Below are positions 37,458 to 46,307 of a DNA stretch of 64,000 bases, piece after piece. Position numbers and translations under genes: made by a program. Location of the stretch: positions 234,437-298,436 of the forward strand of contig NZ_FWXF01000002.1 of assembly GCF_900176285.1 (NCBI RefSeq), written 5' to 3'. This stretch comes from Desulfacinum hydrothermale DSM 13146 (GTDB taxonomy: Bacteria > Desulfobacterota > Syntrophobacteria > Syntrophobacterales > DSM-9756). The notes below the pieces were generated by a model, which saw only the letters and a program-made list of their open reading frames with translations, did no database searches and had not been told where the DNA came from. The number at the start of each line of letters is the position of its first letter. Positions within the stretch are counted from its first letter, which is position 1.

Positions 37458-39350
37458 TCAGGTGGCCTTTGCCCGGCGCGCTGTTTTCACGTGATAGGCC
37501 ACCAGAAGGGCGAACAGCCCCATGCCGGCATAGTTGATTCCACGGCCCACCCAGATCATGGCCACGGCGCTGGCGGCGTAGAGCGCCGTTTCCACCCAGC
37601 CGATGGGCGCCAGAAAGTATCGTTCCATGGCCACCACAAAAGCCAGGAGCGCCAGGGCGGTGCCCACGATGGTGCGGACCACTTCCCCCGCCGGTCCGTT
37701 CAGCAGCAACGGATGGTAGGCCATGACCACGGGGATGATGTAGAGCCCCTTGGCCAGCTTCCAGGAGGTGAAGGCCGTTCTCATGGGGCTGGATCCGGCG
37801 ATCCCTGCCCCGGCAAAGGAGGCCAAAGAGACGGGGGGTGTGACGTTGGCGTCCTGGCTGTACCAGAAGACGATCATGTGGGCGGTGATGAGCGGGATGC
37901 CCATGTCCATGAGCGCCGGGCCGGCCAGGATGACCAGAACGATGTAGGAGGCGGTGACGGGCAGGCCCATGCCCAGGGCGAGAGACGCCAGGGCGATGAG
38001 CCCGATGGCCAGCAGCGGGATCCCATGGGACAGCGAGACGACCATGGACGAAAAGCGAAGGCCCATGCCCGTCAGGTTGGTGATCCCCACGATGATGCCG
38101 GCAGCGGCACAGGCGATGGAAACCATGACGGCGTTTCGAGCCCCCGTTTCCAGCGCCGAGATGAGCTTCGAAAGGGAAAGCCGGGACTGCTTTCGCAGCA
38201 TGGCGGTGGCGTAGACGGACACCACGGCGATGAATCCGGCCATCATGGGGCTGAAGTTCATCAAGAGGACCGTGATGAGGATGGCCAAAGGAATGAGAAA
38301 ATGGACGCCCTTTTTCAGTGTTTCGCCCATCTTGGGCAGGTCTTCCTTGGGTTGGCCCTCCAGCCCCTCCTTTTTCGCCTCGATGTGCACAAAAAGGAGC
38401 GTGGTCATGTAGTAGAGCACGGCGGGAATCAGGGCCACCTTGATGATGTGAAGATAGGGCGTGTTGGTGAATTCGGCCATGAGGAAGGCCCCGGCGCCCA
38501 TGATGGGGGGCATGAGCTGGCCGCCTGTGGAAGCGGCCGCTTCAATGGCTCCCGCCACGTGGGGCCGGTAGCCCACCCGCTTCATCATGGGAATGGTGAA
38601 GCTTCCCGTGGACACCACGTTGGCCACGGCACTGCCGGAAACGGACCCCATGAAACCGCTGGCCAGCACGGCCGTCTTGGCGGGACCTCCGGAGAATTGC
38701 CCCGTAAGGGAATAGGCCAGGTCAATGAAGAAGTTCCCCCCGCCTGTCTTGTCCAGGAAGGCGCCGAAGAGGATGAAGATGAAAACGAAGGTGGCGGCCA
38801 CCCCGATGGGAAGGCCGAAAACCCCCTCCGTGGTCAAGCTGAGCGTGGTGGCGATCCGCTCCACCGAGTAGCCCCGGTGGATGATGAGATCCGGCATGTA
38901 GGGTCCGAAGTACCCATACAAGAGAAAGATGACCCCGATGGCCATCATCATGGGTCCGATGACGCGTCGCGTGGCTTCCAGAACCAGAAGGATGCAAAGG
39001 ATGCCCACCGTCACGTCCCACGAACTCCAGTCGCCCTGGCGGGCAAAGATGCCGTCCAGATCCAGGACGATGTAGCCTGCCACCGCCAGGCTCGCGGCCA
39101 CCAGAACCAGGTCCACCGCCCAGGTCCAGTGCCATCGGTCCTTGGGAGCTTTTTTGTGCAGGGGGTGGGTGAGGAAAGTGAGGACCAGAATGAGCCCCAG
39201 GTGGACACTTCGCTGCACCATGGCCGTCATGGCACCCAGGCCCGCTGTATAGAGCTGAAAGAGGCTCAGGGAGACGGCCACGACCGTCACCACCTTGGCG
39301 ATGGTCCCTGGGAATCCGGAAAGAGATCGATTGAGCGCTGATTCCGCCAT
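37458..39350 (-). CDS. TRAP transporter fused permease (4TM/12TM)
   Basis: A 630-residue very hydrophobic protein that fuses the small (DctQ-like) and large (DctM-like) TRAP permease subunits, the form paired with TAXI-type binding proteins. The large-subunit core shows GGGNFFIDLAYSLTGQFSGG, VSGSAVANVVSTGSFTIPMM and EAAASTGGQLMPPIMGAGAF. It drives substrate uptake with the Na+ or H+ gradient. The DUF1850 and TAXI genes lie directly upstream in the same direction. Substrate unknown; TAXI systems often take up organic acids or amino acids such as glutamate. Confidence 0.92.
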   Translation of the reverse strand: MAESALNRSLSGFPGTIAKVVTVVAVSLSLFQLYTAGLGAMTAMVQRSVHLGLILVLTFLTHPLHKKAPKDRWHWTWAVDLVLVAASLAVAGYIVLDLDGIFARQGDWSSWDVTVGILCILLVLEATRRVIGPMMMAIGVIFLLYGYFGPYMPDLIIHRGYSVERIATTLSLTTEGVFGLPIGVAATFVFIFILFGAFLDKTGGGNFFIDLAYSLTGQFSGGPAKTAVLASGFMGSVSGSAVANVVSTGSFTIPMMKRVGYRPHVAGAIEAAASTGGQLMPPIMGAGAFLMAEFTNTPYLHIIKVALIPAVLYYMTTLLFVHIEAKKEGLEGQPKEDLPKMGETLKKGVHFLIPLAILITVLLMNFSPMMAGFIAVVSVYATAMLRKQSRLSLSKLISALETGARNAVMVSIACAAAGIIVGITNLTGMGLRFSSMVVSLSHGIPLLAIGLIALASLALGMGLPVTASYIVLVILAGPALMDMGIPLITAHMIVFWYSQDANVTPPVSLASFAGAGIAGSSPMRTAFTSWKLAKGLYIIPVVMAYHPLLLNGPAGEVVRTIVGTALALLAFVVAMERYFLAPIGWVETALYAASAVAMIWVGRGINYAGMGLFALLVAYHVKTARRAKAT

Positions 39351-39377
39351 CGTTTGCCCCGCTCCTACCTTGCCGTT

Positions 39378-39881
39378 TCACGATCCGGTGTTGGCCACCA
39401 CTTCCACCACCACCCTCTGACCAGCCCAACGTTCGCTCAAATTGTATTCCCGTCCTCGATACAACACGGTGTGGTCCACCCCCGGAGATCCCACCCGAAG
39501 AATGAACCGTCCCAGCGTCTGGTGAATATCCCGAATCCAGGTCCAGGTGCCGTCGAAATCCACGTACCCCCTGCCCTGCCAATGGCCCATGCCGGCTCCG
39601 AACATCTTAAAGTAGGTCTCCCGGATGGCCAGTCGCCCCCGACGGTCCAGTTCGAAGACTTCGAAAACCGGGGTATGGTCCACCGAATGGATGTATCGGA
39701 TGGTAAAGGTCTCGTGGGCCCGCAGGGGAAGTTCCAAAAGGACGTCCTGGGTGGCCCATTGGGTCAGGCGCAGCAGGAAGGGATCGGCGGCGGGGTTCGG
39801 CCCGGCCCAGACCGGCCGGGAGAGAAAAAGGACCAGGATCGGAAGGATCCTCCATCCCGTGGCGAACATCTTGGCCTTCAT
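39378..39881 (-). CDS. DUF1850 domain protein
   Basis: A 167-residue protein with an N-terminal signal segment (ILPILVLFLSRPVWAG). The rest matches the DUF1850 family: FTIRYIHSVDHTPVFEVFEL and GRLAIRETYFKMFGAGMGH. The family recurs in TAXI-TRAP operons, usually next to the fused permease, and is presumably an accessory periplasmic protein. It lies 27 bases upstream of the permease gene. Confidence 0.85.
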   Translation of the reverse strand: MKAKMFATGWRILPILVLFLSRPVWAGPNPAADPFLLRLTQWATQDVLLELPLRAHETFTIRYIHSVDHTPVFEVFELDRRGRLAIRETYFKMFGAGMGHWQGRGYVDFDGTWTWIRDIHQTLGRFILRVGSPGVDHTVLYRGREYNLSERWAGQRVVVEVVANTGS

Positions 39882-39975
39882 CCGCAGACTCGTTTCCTCA
39901 CATAAGCGTCAAAGATTGAGACGGCGGTCGCGAGGCCTTAAGCCCCGCGACCGTCCGCAAGAAGGAGGCGTGTGC

Positions 39976-40965
39976 CTACTTGGCGATCTTGTCCTCCGGC
40001 ACCTTCAGGCCCAGCTCCCGGAAGTACTTGACCGCCCCCGGATGGAAGGGAATGGGGGAATACTTCACGGCGTTTTCCGGTGTGGTGTACTTGGCTCCCG
40101 GATAGACCTTGAGCAGATAGTCCTGATGCTCGAAGGTGGCCTTGACCAGCTTGTAGACCAGGTCTTCGGGCAGATCCCGGGTGCAGATGGCCACGTTCCA
40201 CACAGACACCGTGGGCACATCCTGGTCCACGCCCTTGTACACACCGCCGGGAACCACGGACGGCGAATAGTACTGGACCTTGCCCGTCACCTTCTGAATG
40301 TCCTCGTCGCTGAAGGGCACGATCATGATGTCGTGGGTCGTGGCCAGATCCATGATCGACGAAGTGGGCGGACCCACGCACCAGATGCCCACATCGATGG
40401 TGTGGTCCCGCAGGGCATTGGCGTTTTCCACGAAGGAAAGACGCCGCACATCGAACGAATCGTAGGGCACGCCCACGGCATGCAGCACCAGGTTGCTCAT
40501 GTATTCGGTGCCGCTTCCCGGAGATCCCACGGACACACGCTTGCCTTTGAGATCCTGAAGGGAATGGATCCCGGATCCTTTCAGCGCCACCACGTGATAC
40601 ACATTGGGATACATCATGAACATGGCCGCGATCTTCTGGGGCTTGCCCTTGAAGCGGCCCAGACCGTTGTAGGCTTCATAGGCCACATCGCCCATGATCT
40701 CTCCCACCACCGTCTCTCCCTTGTTGGCCAGCCTCACGTTTTCCACGGAAGCCCCCGTCACCTCGGCCACGGCCTGTACATTTTTCACATACCGGGTCCA
40801 GATCTCGGCCAGCGCCCCCCCATAGGGGTAGTAGACCCCGCCGGTACCTCCGGTACCGATGGAAATGAATTGCTTGCGCGCCTCGGCCCGGTCCCCCATC
40901 CCCCAGCCTACGGTCATCAGGGCCGCCAATAGGACGATCATGACCCAACGGTATCTGCGATCCAT
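39976..40965 (-). CDS. TAXI family TRAP transporter solute-binding protein
   Basis: A 329-residue periplasmic protein with a signal peptide that probably ends at AEA about residue 29. The mature start QFISIGTGGTGGVYYPYGGALAE is the TAXI signature. GKRVSVGSPGSGTEY is the second conserved block. It delivers the ligand to the fused permease encoded two genes downstream. Confidence 0.93.
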   Translation of the reverse strand: MDRRYRWVMIVLLAALMTVGWGMGDRAEARKQFISIGTGGTGGVYYPYGGALAEIWTRYVKNVQAVAEVTGASVENVRLANKGETVVGEIMGDVAYEAYNGLGRFKGKPQKIAAMFMMYPNVYHVVALKGSGIHSLQDLKGKRVSVGSPGSGTEYMSNLVLHAVGVPYDSFDVRRLSFVENANALRDHTIDVGIWCVGPPTSSIMDLATTHDIMIVPFSDEDIQKVTGKVQYYSPSVVPGGVYKGVDQDVPTVSVWNVAICTRDLPEDLVYKLVKATFEHQDYLLKVYPGAKYTTPENAVKYSPIPFHPGAVKYFRELGLKVPEDKIAK

Positions 40966-41022
40966 CGTTTCCTCCTCTCTATTTTTTCCTGCAGTGGATC
41001 CGTTCCATCCTGAAGCCCCCGC

Positions 41023-41457
41023 CTAATCCAAGGCCAGGACCACCACTTCCAGCTTGTCAGGAATTTGCGTATAGCCGGGCACCGGATAGGTGAATTGGGC
41101 CTTTTCGCCCGGCTTGACCACGGGCGGTTTGCCTTTGCGGGGAATAAGCCCCCCGACGGACTTTCCTTCCGGGTTGATGATCTGAACCCGGTAGCGAAGC
41201 GGCTGGTCACTCACGTTTTGCAATTCCACCAGGTACTGGAGCATTTCCTTGCCCTTGAAGGGCTTGACCGCGCACTGAAACTGGGTGACCGCCGCCGACT
41301 CGGCCACATCCCATGTGATGCCGGCCGGACATTGCACCACTTCCGCCGAGGGGCCTTTGGTCATCCACCCGGCGCAGCCGCCCAGGGCCAGCGCCAAGCA
41401 TCCCAAAAGGGCCCAAAATACCGATGGGGTCCCCCTTTGTTCCTTCCGCATCCTCAT
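41023..41457 (-). CDS. Small lipoprotein next to the TRAP operon
   Basis: About 144 residues. It has a short basic start, a hydrophobic stretch and a lipobox (LALALGGCAG, Cys near residue 27), so it is a probable outer-membrane or periplasmic lipoprotein. The beta-rich C-terminal half (ELQNVSDQPLRYRVQIIN, KPGEKAQFTYPVPGY) resembles YcfL/DUF1425-type domains, but I am not sure. ATG 41457 has AAAGGAGG upstream. It is 57 bases upstream of the TAXI gene on the same strand and could be part of that operon. Confidence 0.7.
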   Translation of the reverse strand: MRMRKEQRGTPSVFWALLGCLALALGGCAGWMTKGPSAEVVQCPAGITWDVAESAAVTQFQCAVKPFKGKEMLQYLVELQNVSDQPLRYRVQIINPEGKSVGGLIPRKGKPPVVKPGEKAQFTYPVPGYTQIPDKLEVVVLALD

Positions 41458-41828
41458 CGCTTTTCCTCCTTTCTGCTCATCCGTTCCATGCCATCTGAGA
41501 CTTCTTGCCCGCCGACACCCCCTTGCCGTCATGGCCGATCCCTTGCCGGCCCCAGGAAGAGGCACGCAAGTCGGCCCCGTGCACCGTTTTGGAAACACAG
41601 CAGAAGATGGCCATCGAGCTGCCGTAGGAAGCGCTAAAGGAAAGCCACAGGAAAGAGAACGAGAGAAGCGAAGAAAGAATCGAAAGGGAGCGTCAGCAAT
41701 CCATCATGAAACGGCGTATCCGCTATTGGCGATCCAATAACCGCAAGTCACAAAGCGTGAAACCGATATTCCATGACCGCCCCCCCCGGGTGGGACCGCC
41801 GAAGGGGCGCTTCGTCTACCGCGAGGCC
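41458..41828. other. Gene-free spacer between the lipoprotein and the carboxyltransferase genes
   Basis: 371 bases, no convincing gene. It must hold the promoter of the leftward lipoprotein-TRAP unit and the end of the leftward decarboxylase unit. CGTGAAACCGAT (41756-41767) followed by ATGACCG after five bases also occurs at 30668-30691. No strong terminator seen. Confidence 0.4.
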
Positions 41829-43385
41829 CTAGACCGGCATGATGCCGTGCTTGCGATTGGGAGCCTCTTCCTCCTTGTCCAGGGTCATCTCCAGGGCCCG
41901 GATGAGGCGTCGCCGCAACTCGCCGGGCAGGATGATGTCGTCCACATGCTGGAGACCGGCGGCATACGTGGGATTGACGTATTTTTCCATGAATTCCGCC
42001 TCGCGCCGGGCCCGCGTCTCCTCGGGGGTTTCCGATGAGGCGATCTCCTTTCGGAACAGGATGTTCACCGCCCCCTGGGGCCCCATGAGGCAGATCTCCG
42101 CCGTGGGCAGCGCGAAGACCACGTCGGCGCCCAGATCCTTGCTGCACATGGCCAGGTAGCCGCCCGCGTAAGCCTTTCGGAGCACGCAGGTGATCTTGGG
42201 AACCGTGGCCTCGGCGTAGGCGTAGAGCATCTTAGCACCGTGGCGGATGATGGCGTTGTGTTCCGACCGGGTCCCGATGAGAAATCCCGGCACATCCTGG
42301 AAATTGACGAGCGGGATGTTGAAGGCGTTGCAAAAGCGGATGAAACGGGATCCCTTGTCCGCCGCATTGTAGTCGAGGGCCCCATTATACTTCACCGGGT
42401 TGTTGGCCACAACCCCCACCACATGCCCGTTCAGACGCGCCAGGCCGATGATGAGGTTTTGCGCAAAGTCCTTTTTGAGTTCAAAGAAGGACCCGCGATC
42501 GAAAACGCATTGGATGACCCGGCGCATGTTGTAGAGGCGCTTCTGGTCGGTGGGGATGATCTCTTCCAGCTCCGACGTCTCCCGGTCCGGGGAGTCCTCG
42601 GGGGTGACGTAGGGCGGCCGTTCCTGATTGTTCAACGGCAGATAGCCCAAAAGCCTTCGCGTGTGTTCCAGGCACTGGCGATCGTCGGCCAGGGTGCCGT
42701 CGGAAACCCCCGTGATCCGCCCGTGCACCTTGGGTCCGCCCAGGGACTGTTCATCCGTCTTTTCGTACACCACGGCCTCCACCAGGGGCGGGCCGGCGAT
42801 GAACATGGCGCTCGTCTTTTCCACCATGAAGATGAAGTCCATCAGGGCCGGGGAATAGGCCTGACCGCCGGCCACAGGACCCATGATGAGGGCGATCTGA
42901 GGCACCACCCCGGAAGCGGCCACATGCCGATAAAAGAGTTGCCCGTACTGGGACAGGGCCCCCATCTGCTCCGTCACCCGAGCGCCGCCCGAATCGTTGA
43001 TGCCCACCACGGGAAAGCCGTACTTGCGGGCCATGTCAATGATCTTGCAGATCTTTTTGCCGTGGCGCTCGCCGAAGGTTCCCGCAATCACGGTGAAATC
43101 CTCGGCATAGACCATACACCCCCGGCCGTTCACTTCCCCGTAGCCGATGACGACACCGTCGGCGGGCACCTCCTTCTTGTCCAGGCCGTAATCACGCCCG
43201 ATGTGCTTGGCAAAGAGATCGATCTCTTCAAAGGTCCCGGGATCGAAAAGAAGATCGATCCGCTCCCGGGCCGTCCGTTTTCCCTTGGCGTGTTCCTTTT
43301 CCTGGAGCGGCGGGCCGCCTCCGGCTCGCAGCCGCACCCGCTCGGCCTCCAGCCTTTCTTTCAGTTCCTTCCAATCCGCGGCCAT
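41829..43385 (-). CDS. Carboxyltransferase (alpha) subunit of a biotin-dependent acyl-CoA decarboxylase/carboxylase
   Basis: A 518-residue member of the propionyl-CoA carboxylase beta / methylmalonyl-CoA and glutaconyl-CoA decarboxylase alpha family. ERIDLLFDPGTFEEID, GVVIGYGEVNGR, INDSGGARVTEQ and GPVAGGQAYSPALMDF are in the N-lobe; VPKITCVLRKAYAGGYLAMC is in the C-lobe. It moves CO2 from the acyl-CoA to biotin. No biotin carboxylase gene is nearby, while pump subunits are (44923-46166), so decarboxylation is the likely direction. Glutaconyl-CoA is my favoured substrate from context; at 518 residues it is closer in length to methylmalonyl-CoA enzymes. Confidence 0.88.
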   Translation of the reverse strand: MAADWKELKERLEAERVRLRAGGGPPLQEKEHAKGKRTARERIDLLFDPGTFEEIDLFAKHIGRDYGLDKKEVPADGVVIGYGEVNGRGCMVYAEDFTVIAGTFGERHGKKICKIIDMARKYGFPVVGINDSGGARVTEQMGALSQYGQLFYRHVAASGVVPQIALIMGPVAGGQAYSPALMDFIFMVEKTSAMFIAGPPLVEAVVYEKTDEQSLGGPKVHGRITGVSDGTLADDRQCLEHTRRLLGYLPLNNQERPPYVTPEDSPDRETSELEEIIPTDQKRLYNMRRVIQCVFDRGSFFELKKDFAQNLIIGLARLNGHVVGVVANNPVKYNGALDYNAADKGSRFIRFCNAFNIPLVNFQDVPGFLIGTRSEHNAIIRHGAKMLYAYAEATVPKITCVLRKAYAGGYLAMCSKDLGADVVFALPTAEICLMGPQGAVNILFRKEIASSETPEETRARREAEFMEKYVNPTYAAGLQHVDDIILPGELRRRLIRALEMTLDKEEEAPNRKHGIMPV

Positions 43386-43484
43386 AAAGACCTCCTGTGG
43401 GGCAGTGGGTTGTCCATTATCTGTTTCGGGATCTCAGGGGTGGGAGTCGCTTCTTGGGCAACGGCTCCCCACTTGCCATGCACC

Positions 43485-44642
43485 CTACCGGTTGGGCTGG
43501 CGGCCACAGGTGATCCCGGCGATGATCATCTTCTGCACGTTGCTGGTGCCTTCCACGATCTGGTAGGACTTGACGTCCCGATAGAACCGCTCGATGGGAT
43601 ATTCCGTGGAAAAGCCGTAGGATCCGAAGATCTTCATGGCCTCGTTGGCCGCCCGAACCGCCGCTTCGGACGCGTAGTACTTGGCGATGGACGTCTGGAG
43701 CTGGTTGGGCTTGCCCTGATCCTTCAGGTAAGCGGCGTGGTAGACAAGCCATTTGGCCGCTTCGTGTTCGGCGGCCATCTCCGCGATTTGGGCCTGGATC
43801 ATCTGGTAGGTGGAGATGGGCTTTCCAAACTGGGTGCGCTCATTGGCGTATTTCACCGCCAGATCCACGCACGCCCCGGAAACCCCCAGGGCTCCGGCGG
43901 CGCAGCTGAGCCGGGTGTTGTTGAGCATCCACATGCAGATCTTGAAGCCTTCGCCCACTTGGCCCAGGACCGCGTCCTTGGGGATCTTGGCCCCGTCGAA
44001 GAGGATCTCCCCCGTGGGCGAACAGTGCAGGCCCAGCTTGCTCTCGATGGCCCGGGTGGCGATGTTGGGGTTGTTGGCCACATCCACGATGAAGCAGGTC
44101 ATGCCCTTGTACTTCTTTTCCTTGTCCGTATAGGCGTAGACCAGGCCCACATCGGCCACGGGCGCGTTGCTGATCCACATCTTCTGGCCGTTCAGTTCCC
44201 AGTGATCGCCCATGTCCTTGGCGGTGGTGCGCATGCCGGCCACATCCGATCCGGCGTTGGGCTCGGTGATGGCGAAAAAGCCCACCTTCTCCCCCGACAC
44301 CCAGGCCGGAATGAAGGCCCGCTTCTGATCCTCCGTGCCGAACCGGTTCACCGTGATGGCCGGACCGATATTTTGCATGTTGAAGGGCACCCGCCAGGAC
44401 GGGGACACCTTGGCGATCTGTTCGGTCATGAGCACCGATTCCACAAAGCCCATGCCGTTGCCCCCGTATTCTTCCGGGATGGCGCAGCCGAAAAAGCCCA
44501 GTTCGCCCATCTTGCGCAGGCGCTCCCGGTTGAACACATAGTCCCGCTCTTCTTCTTCCAGGGTGGGCAGGATATCGTTTTCGGCAAAACGCCGGGCCTG
44601 TTCCTGCACGATCTTTTGCTCTTCGGTCAGTTCAAACCGCAT
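43485..44642 (-). CDS. Acyl-CoA dehydrogenase, glutaryl-CoA dehydrogenase (non-decarboxylating) candidate
   Basis: About 385 residues. FAITEPNAGSDVAGM, HWELNGQKMWISNAPVADV, CSPTGEILFDG, NNTRLSCAAGALG and FGSYGFSTEYPIERFYRD resemble the non-decarboxylating glutaryl-CoA dehydrogenase described from Desulfococcus multivorans, as I remember that sequence. The catalytic Glu is in QIVEGTSNVQKMI. ATG 44642 has AAAGGGGG upstream. It lies between the carboxyltransferase and biotin-carrier genes, which fits a glutaryl-CoA to glutaconyl-CoA to crotonyl-CoA sequence with a separate decarboxylase. The family is certain; the substrate is inference. Confidence 0.85.
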   Translation of the reverse strand: MRFELTEEQKIVQEQARRFAENDILPTLEEEERDYVFNRERLRKMGELGFFGCAIPEEYGGNGMGFVESVLMTEQIAKVSPSWRVPFNMQNIGPAITVNRFGTEDQKRAFIPAWVSGEKVGFFAITEPNAGSDVAGMRTTAKDMGDHWELNGQKMWISNAPVADVGLVYAYTDKEKKYKGMTCFIVDVANNPNIATRAIESKLGLHCSPTGEILFDGAKIPKDAVLGQVGEGFKICMWMLNNTRLSCAAGALGVSGACVDLAVKYANERTQFGKPISTYQMIQAQIAEMAAEHEAAKWLVYHAAYLKDQGKPNQLQTSIAKYYASEAAVRAANEAMKIFGSYGFSTEYPIERFYRDVKSYQIVEGTSNVQKMIIAGITCGRQPNR

Positions 44643-44659
44643 GGCCGCCCCCTTTCGCC

Positions 44660-44875
44660 CTATTCGATGATGGCCAGAAGATCGTCTTCCTCCACCCGGT
44701 CGCCTTCGGCCACCTTGATTTCCTTCACCACCCCGTCGCAGGGCGCATGGATGCCGGTCTCCAGCTTCATGGATTCCATGACCATGATCTCGTCGTCTTC
44801 CCGGACCGCATCGCCGGGCTTCACCTTGATCTTGAGGATCTTGCCCACCATGGGTGCCAGCAATTCTTCCGCCAT
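44660..44875 (-). CDS. Biotin carrier (lipoyl/biotinyl) protein
   Basis: A 71-residue stand-alone biotinyl domain. The biotin lysine is in MVMESMKLETGI (about residue 37), with the usual GDAVREDDEIMV before and CDGVVKEIKV after. It lacks the Pro/Ala-rich linker usual in GcdC/MmdC gamma subunits and reads SMKL rather than AMKM. It carries CO2 from the carboxyltransferase to the membrane pump. It lies 17 bases upstream of the dehydrogenase gene. Confidence 0.88.
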   Translation of the reverse strand: MAEELLAPMVGKILKIKVKPGDAVREDDEIMVMESMKLETGIHAPCDGVVKEIKVAEGDRVEEDDLLAIIE

Positions 44876-44922
44876 TGTCCGCCTCCTTGTGGTTCGGTTG
44901 GATGGGATGAAACGGGTTCTTC

Positions 44923-46041
44923 CTATTGGAGCAGAGAAAGAAAGATGCCCGCCGCCAGGATGGTTCCGATGACCCCTGCGATGTTGGGGCCCATGGCGTA
45001 CATGAGCAGGTAGTTCTTGCGGTTGGCTTCACTGCCCACCTGGTGCACCACCCGCGCCGCCATGGGCACCGCGGACACGCCGGCCGCCCCCAGCAGCGGG
45101 TTGATCTTGTCCTTGAGAAAGAGGTTCATGCACTTGGCGAAAAGCACCCCCGAGGCCGTGCTCACCGCAAACGCCACCAGGCCCAGCACGAAGATGAAGA
45201 TCACCTTGGCCTGCAGGAAGGTCTCGGCCTTCATGGTGGCGCCCACCGACAGCCCGAGGAAGATGGTCACAATGTTCATGAGCTCGTTTTGGGCCGCCCC
45301 GGCCAGGCGTTCCACCACGCCCGATTCCCGAAAGAGATTGCCCAGCATGAACATGGCCATGAGCGGCGCCGAGGCGGGCACGATGAGGATCGTCACCAGG
45401 GTGGCCACGATGGGAAAGAGGATCTTTTCCCGCTTAGGCACCTTGCGCGACTTCTTCATGGTGATGCGCCGTTCCGCCTCCGTGGTGAGCAGCCGCATCA
45501 CGGGCGGCTGGATGATGGGCACCAGGGCCATGTAGGAATAGGCCGCCACGGCGCAGCTTCCCAGCAAATGGGGCGCCAGGCGCGTGGCCAGATAAATGGT
45601 GGTGGGCCCGTCCGCTCCGCCGATGATCCCCACCGTGGCCGCTTCCGGCAGGGTGAAGCCCAGGGCGCGGGCCGCGAAAAAGGTGACGTACACGCCCACC
45701 TGTGCCCCCGCCCCCAGGAAGATGAGTGACGGCCGGGCCAGCATGGGCCCGAAGTCCGTGAGGGCCCCCAGGCCCAGGAAGATCACCGGCGGGATCACCT
45801 CCCACTGGATGCCGTAATGATAGAAGCGCCAGATCAATCCCTCGCCGGGTTCCATGAGGCCCGTCAGGGGCAGGTTGGCCACCAGGATCCCGAAGCCGAT
45901 GGGAAGCAAGAGCAGCGGTTCGAACCGGCGGGCGATGGCCAGGTAGATGAGCCCAAAGGACACCGCCCACATGAAGACCATGCCCGGGCTGAGGGCCGTG
46001 ATCCCCAGATGAGAAAGAAAGGCCACTGCGGAATCCGTCAT
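44923..46041 (-). CDS. Sodium ion-translocating decarboxylase beta subunit
   Basis: About 372 residues, with roughly nine or ten membrane segments, of the OadB/MmdB/GcdB family. The key Asp for Na+ and carboxybiotin is in GIIGGADGPTTIYLATRLAP. FLGLGALTDFGPMLARP and GAAGVSAVPMAARVVH are also diagnostic. It decarboxylates carboxybiotin and pumps Na+ out. ATG 46041 overlaps the upstream small-subunit gene by four bases; the longer open frame to 46197 is not used. Confidence 0.93.
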   Translation of the reverse strand: MTDSAVAFLSHLGITALSPGMVFMWAVSFGLIYLAIARRFEPLLLLPIGFGILVANLPLTGLMEPGEGLIWRFYHYGIQWEVIPPVIFLGLGALTDFGPMLARPSLIFLGAGAQVGVYVTFFAARALGFTLPEAATVGIIGGADGPTTIYLATRLAPHLLGSCAVAAYSYMALVPIIQPPVMRLLTTEAERRITMKKSRKVPKREKILFPIVATLVTILIVPASAPLMAMFMLGNLFRESGVVERLAGAAQNELMNIVTIFLGLSVGATMKAETFLQAKVIFIFVLGLVAFAVSTASGVLFAKCMNLFLKDKINPLLGAAGVSAVPMAARVVHQVGSEANRKNYLLMYAMGPNIAGVIGTILAAGIFLSLLQ

Positions 46042-46166
46042 TTGGCTTCCCCCTTGCCCCCCATTCCCACCAGCCAGCTCATCACGCGAATGGCGCCGTA
46101 GAGGACCGCCATGCCCAGAAAGACGCCGCCCACACCGTTCAAGAAGACCAGAAAAGCTTCGCGCAT
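46038..46166 (-). CDS. Small membrane subunit of the decarboxylase (OadG/GcdD-like)
   Basis: A 42-residue protein with one membrane helix (FLVFLNGVGGVFLGMAVLYG) and a short charged tail (GGKGEAK). Position before the beta-subunit gene, size and the G-rich helix match the delta/gamma small subunits that anchor the decarboxylase complex. ATG 46166 has AGGAAT upstream, and the stop overlaps the beta-subunit start (ATGA). Confidence 0.7.
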   Translation of the reverse strand: MREAFLVFLNGVGGVFLGMAVLYGAIRVMSWLVGMGGKGEAK

Positions 46167-46307
46167 TGGTTTGGATTCCTGTTGGATGGTTATCCATCCT
46201 TGGTTTTCGATTGCGGGTCGCTCACCCCCCCCGCAATTTCCTTCCAGTGGGGGAAGTTCACGACGCACCGCTCACCCCTTCCCAATTCCCGATGAACCAC
46301 GTACGTC

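Noticed and set aside
42240..44972. 910-codon plus-strand frame across the carboxyltransferase and dehydrogenase genes
   Set aside because: Shadow of the minus-strand genes; composition biased to His, Gly and Asp.
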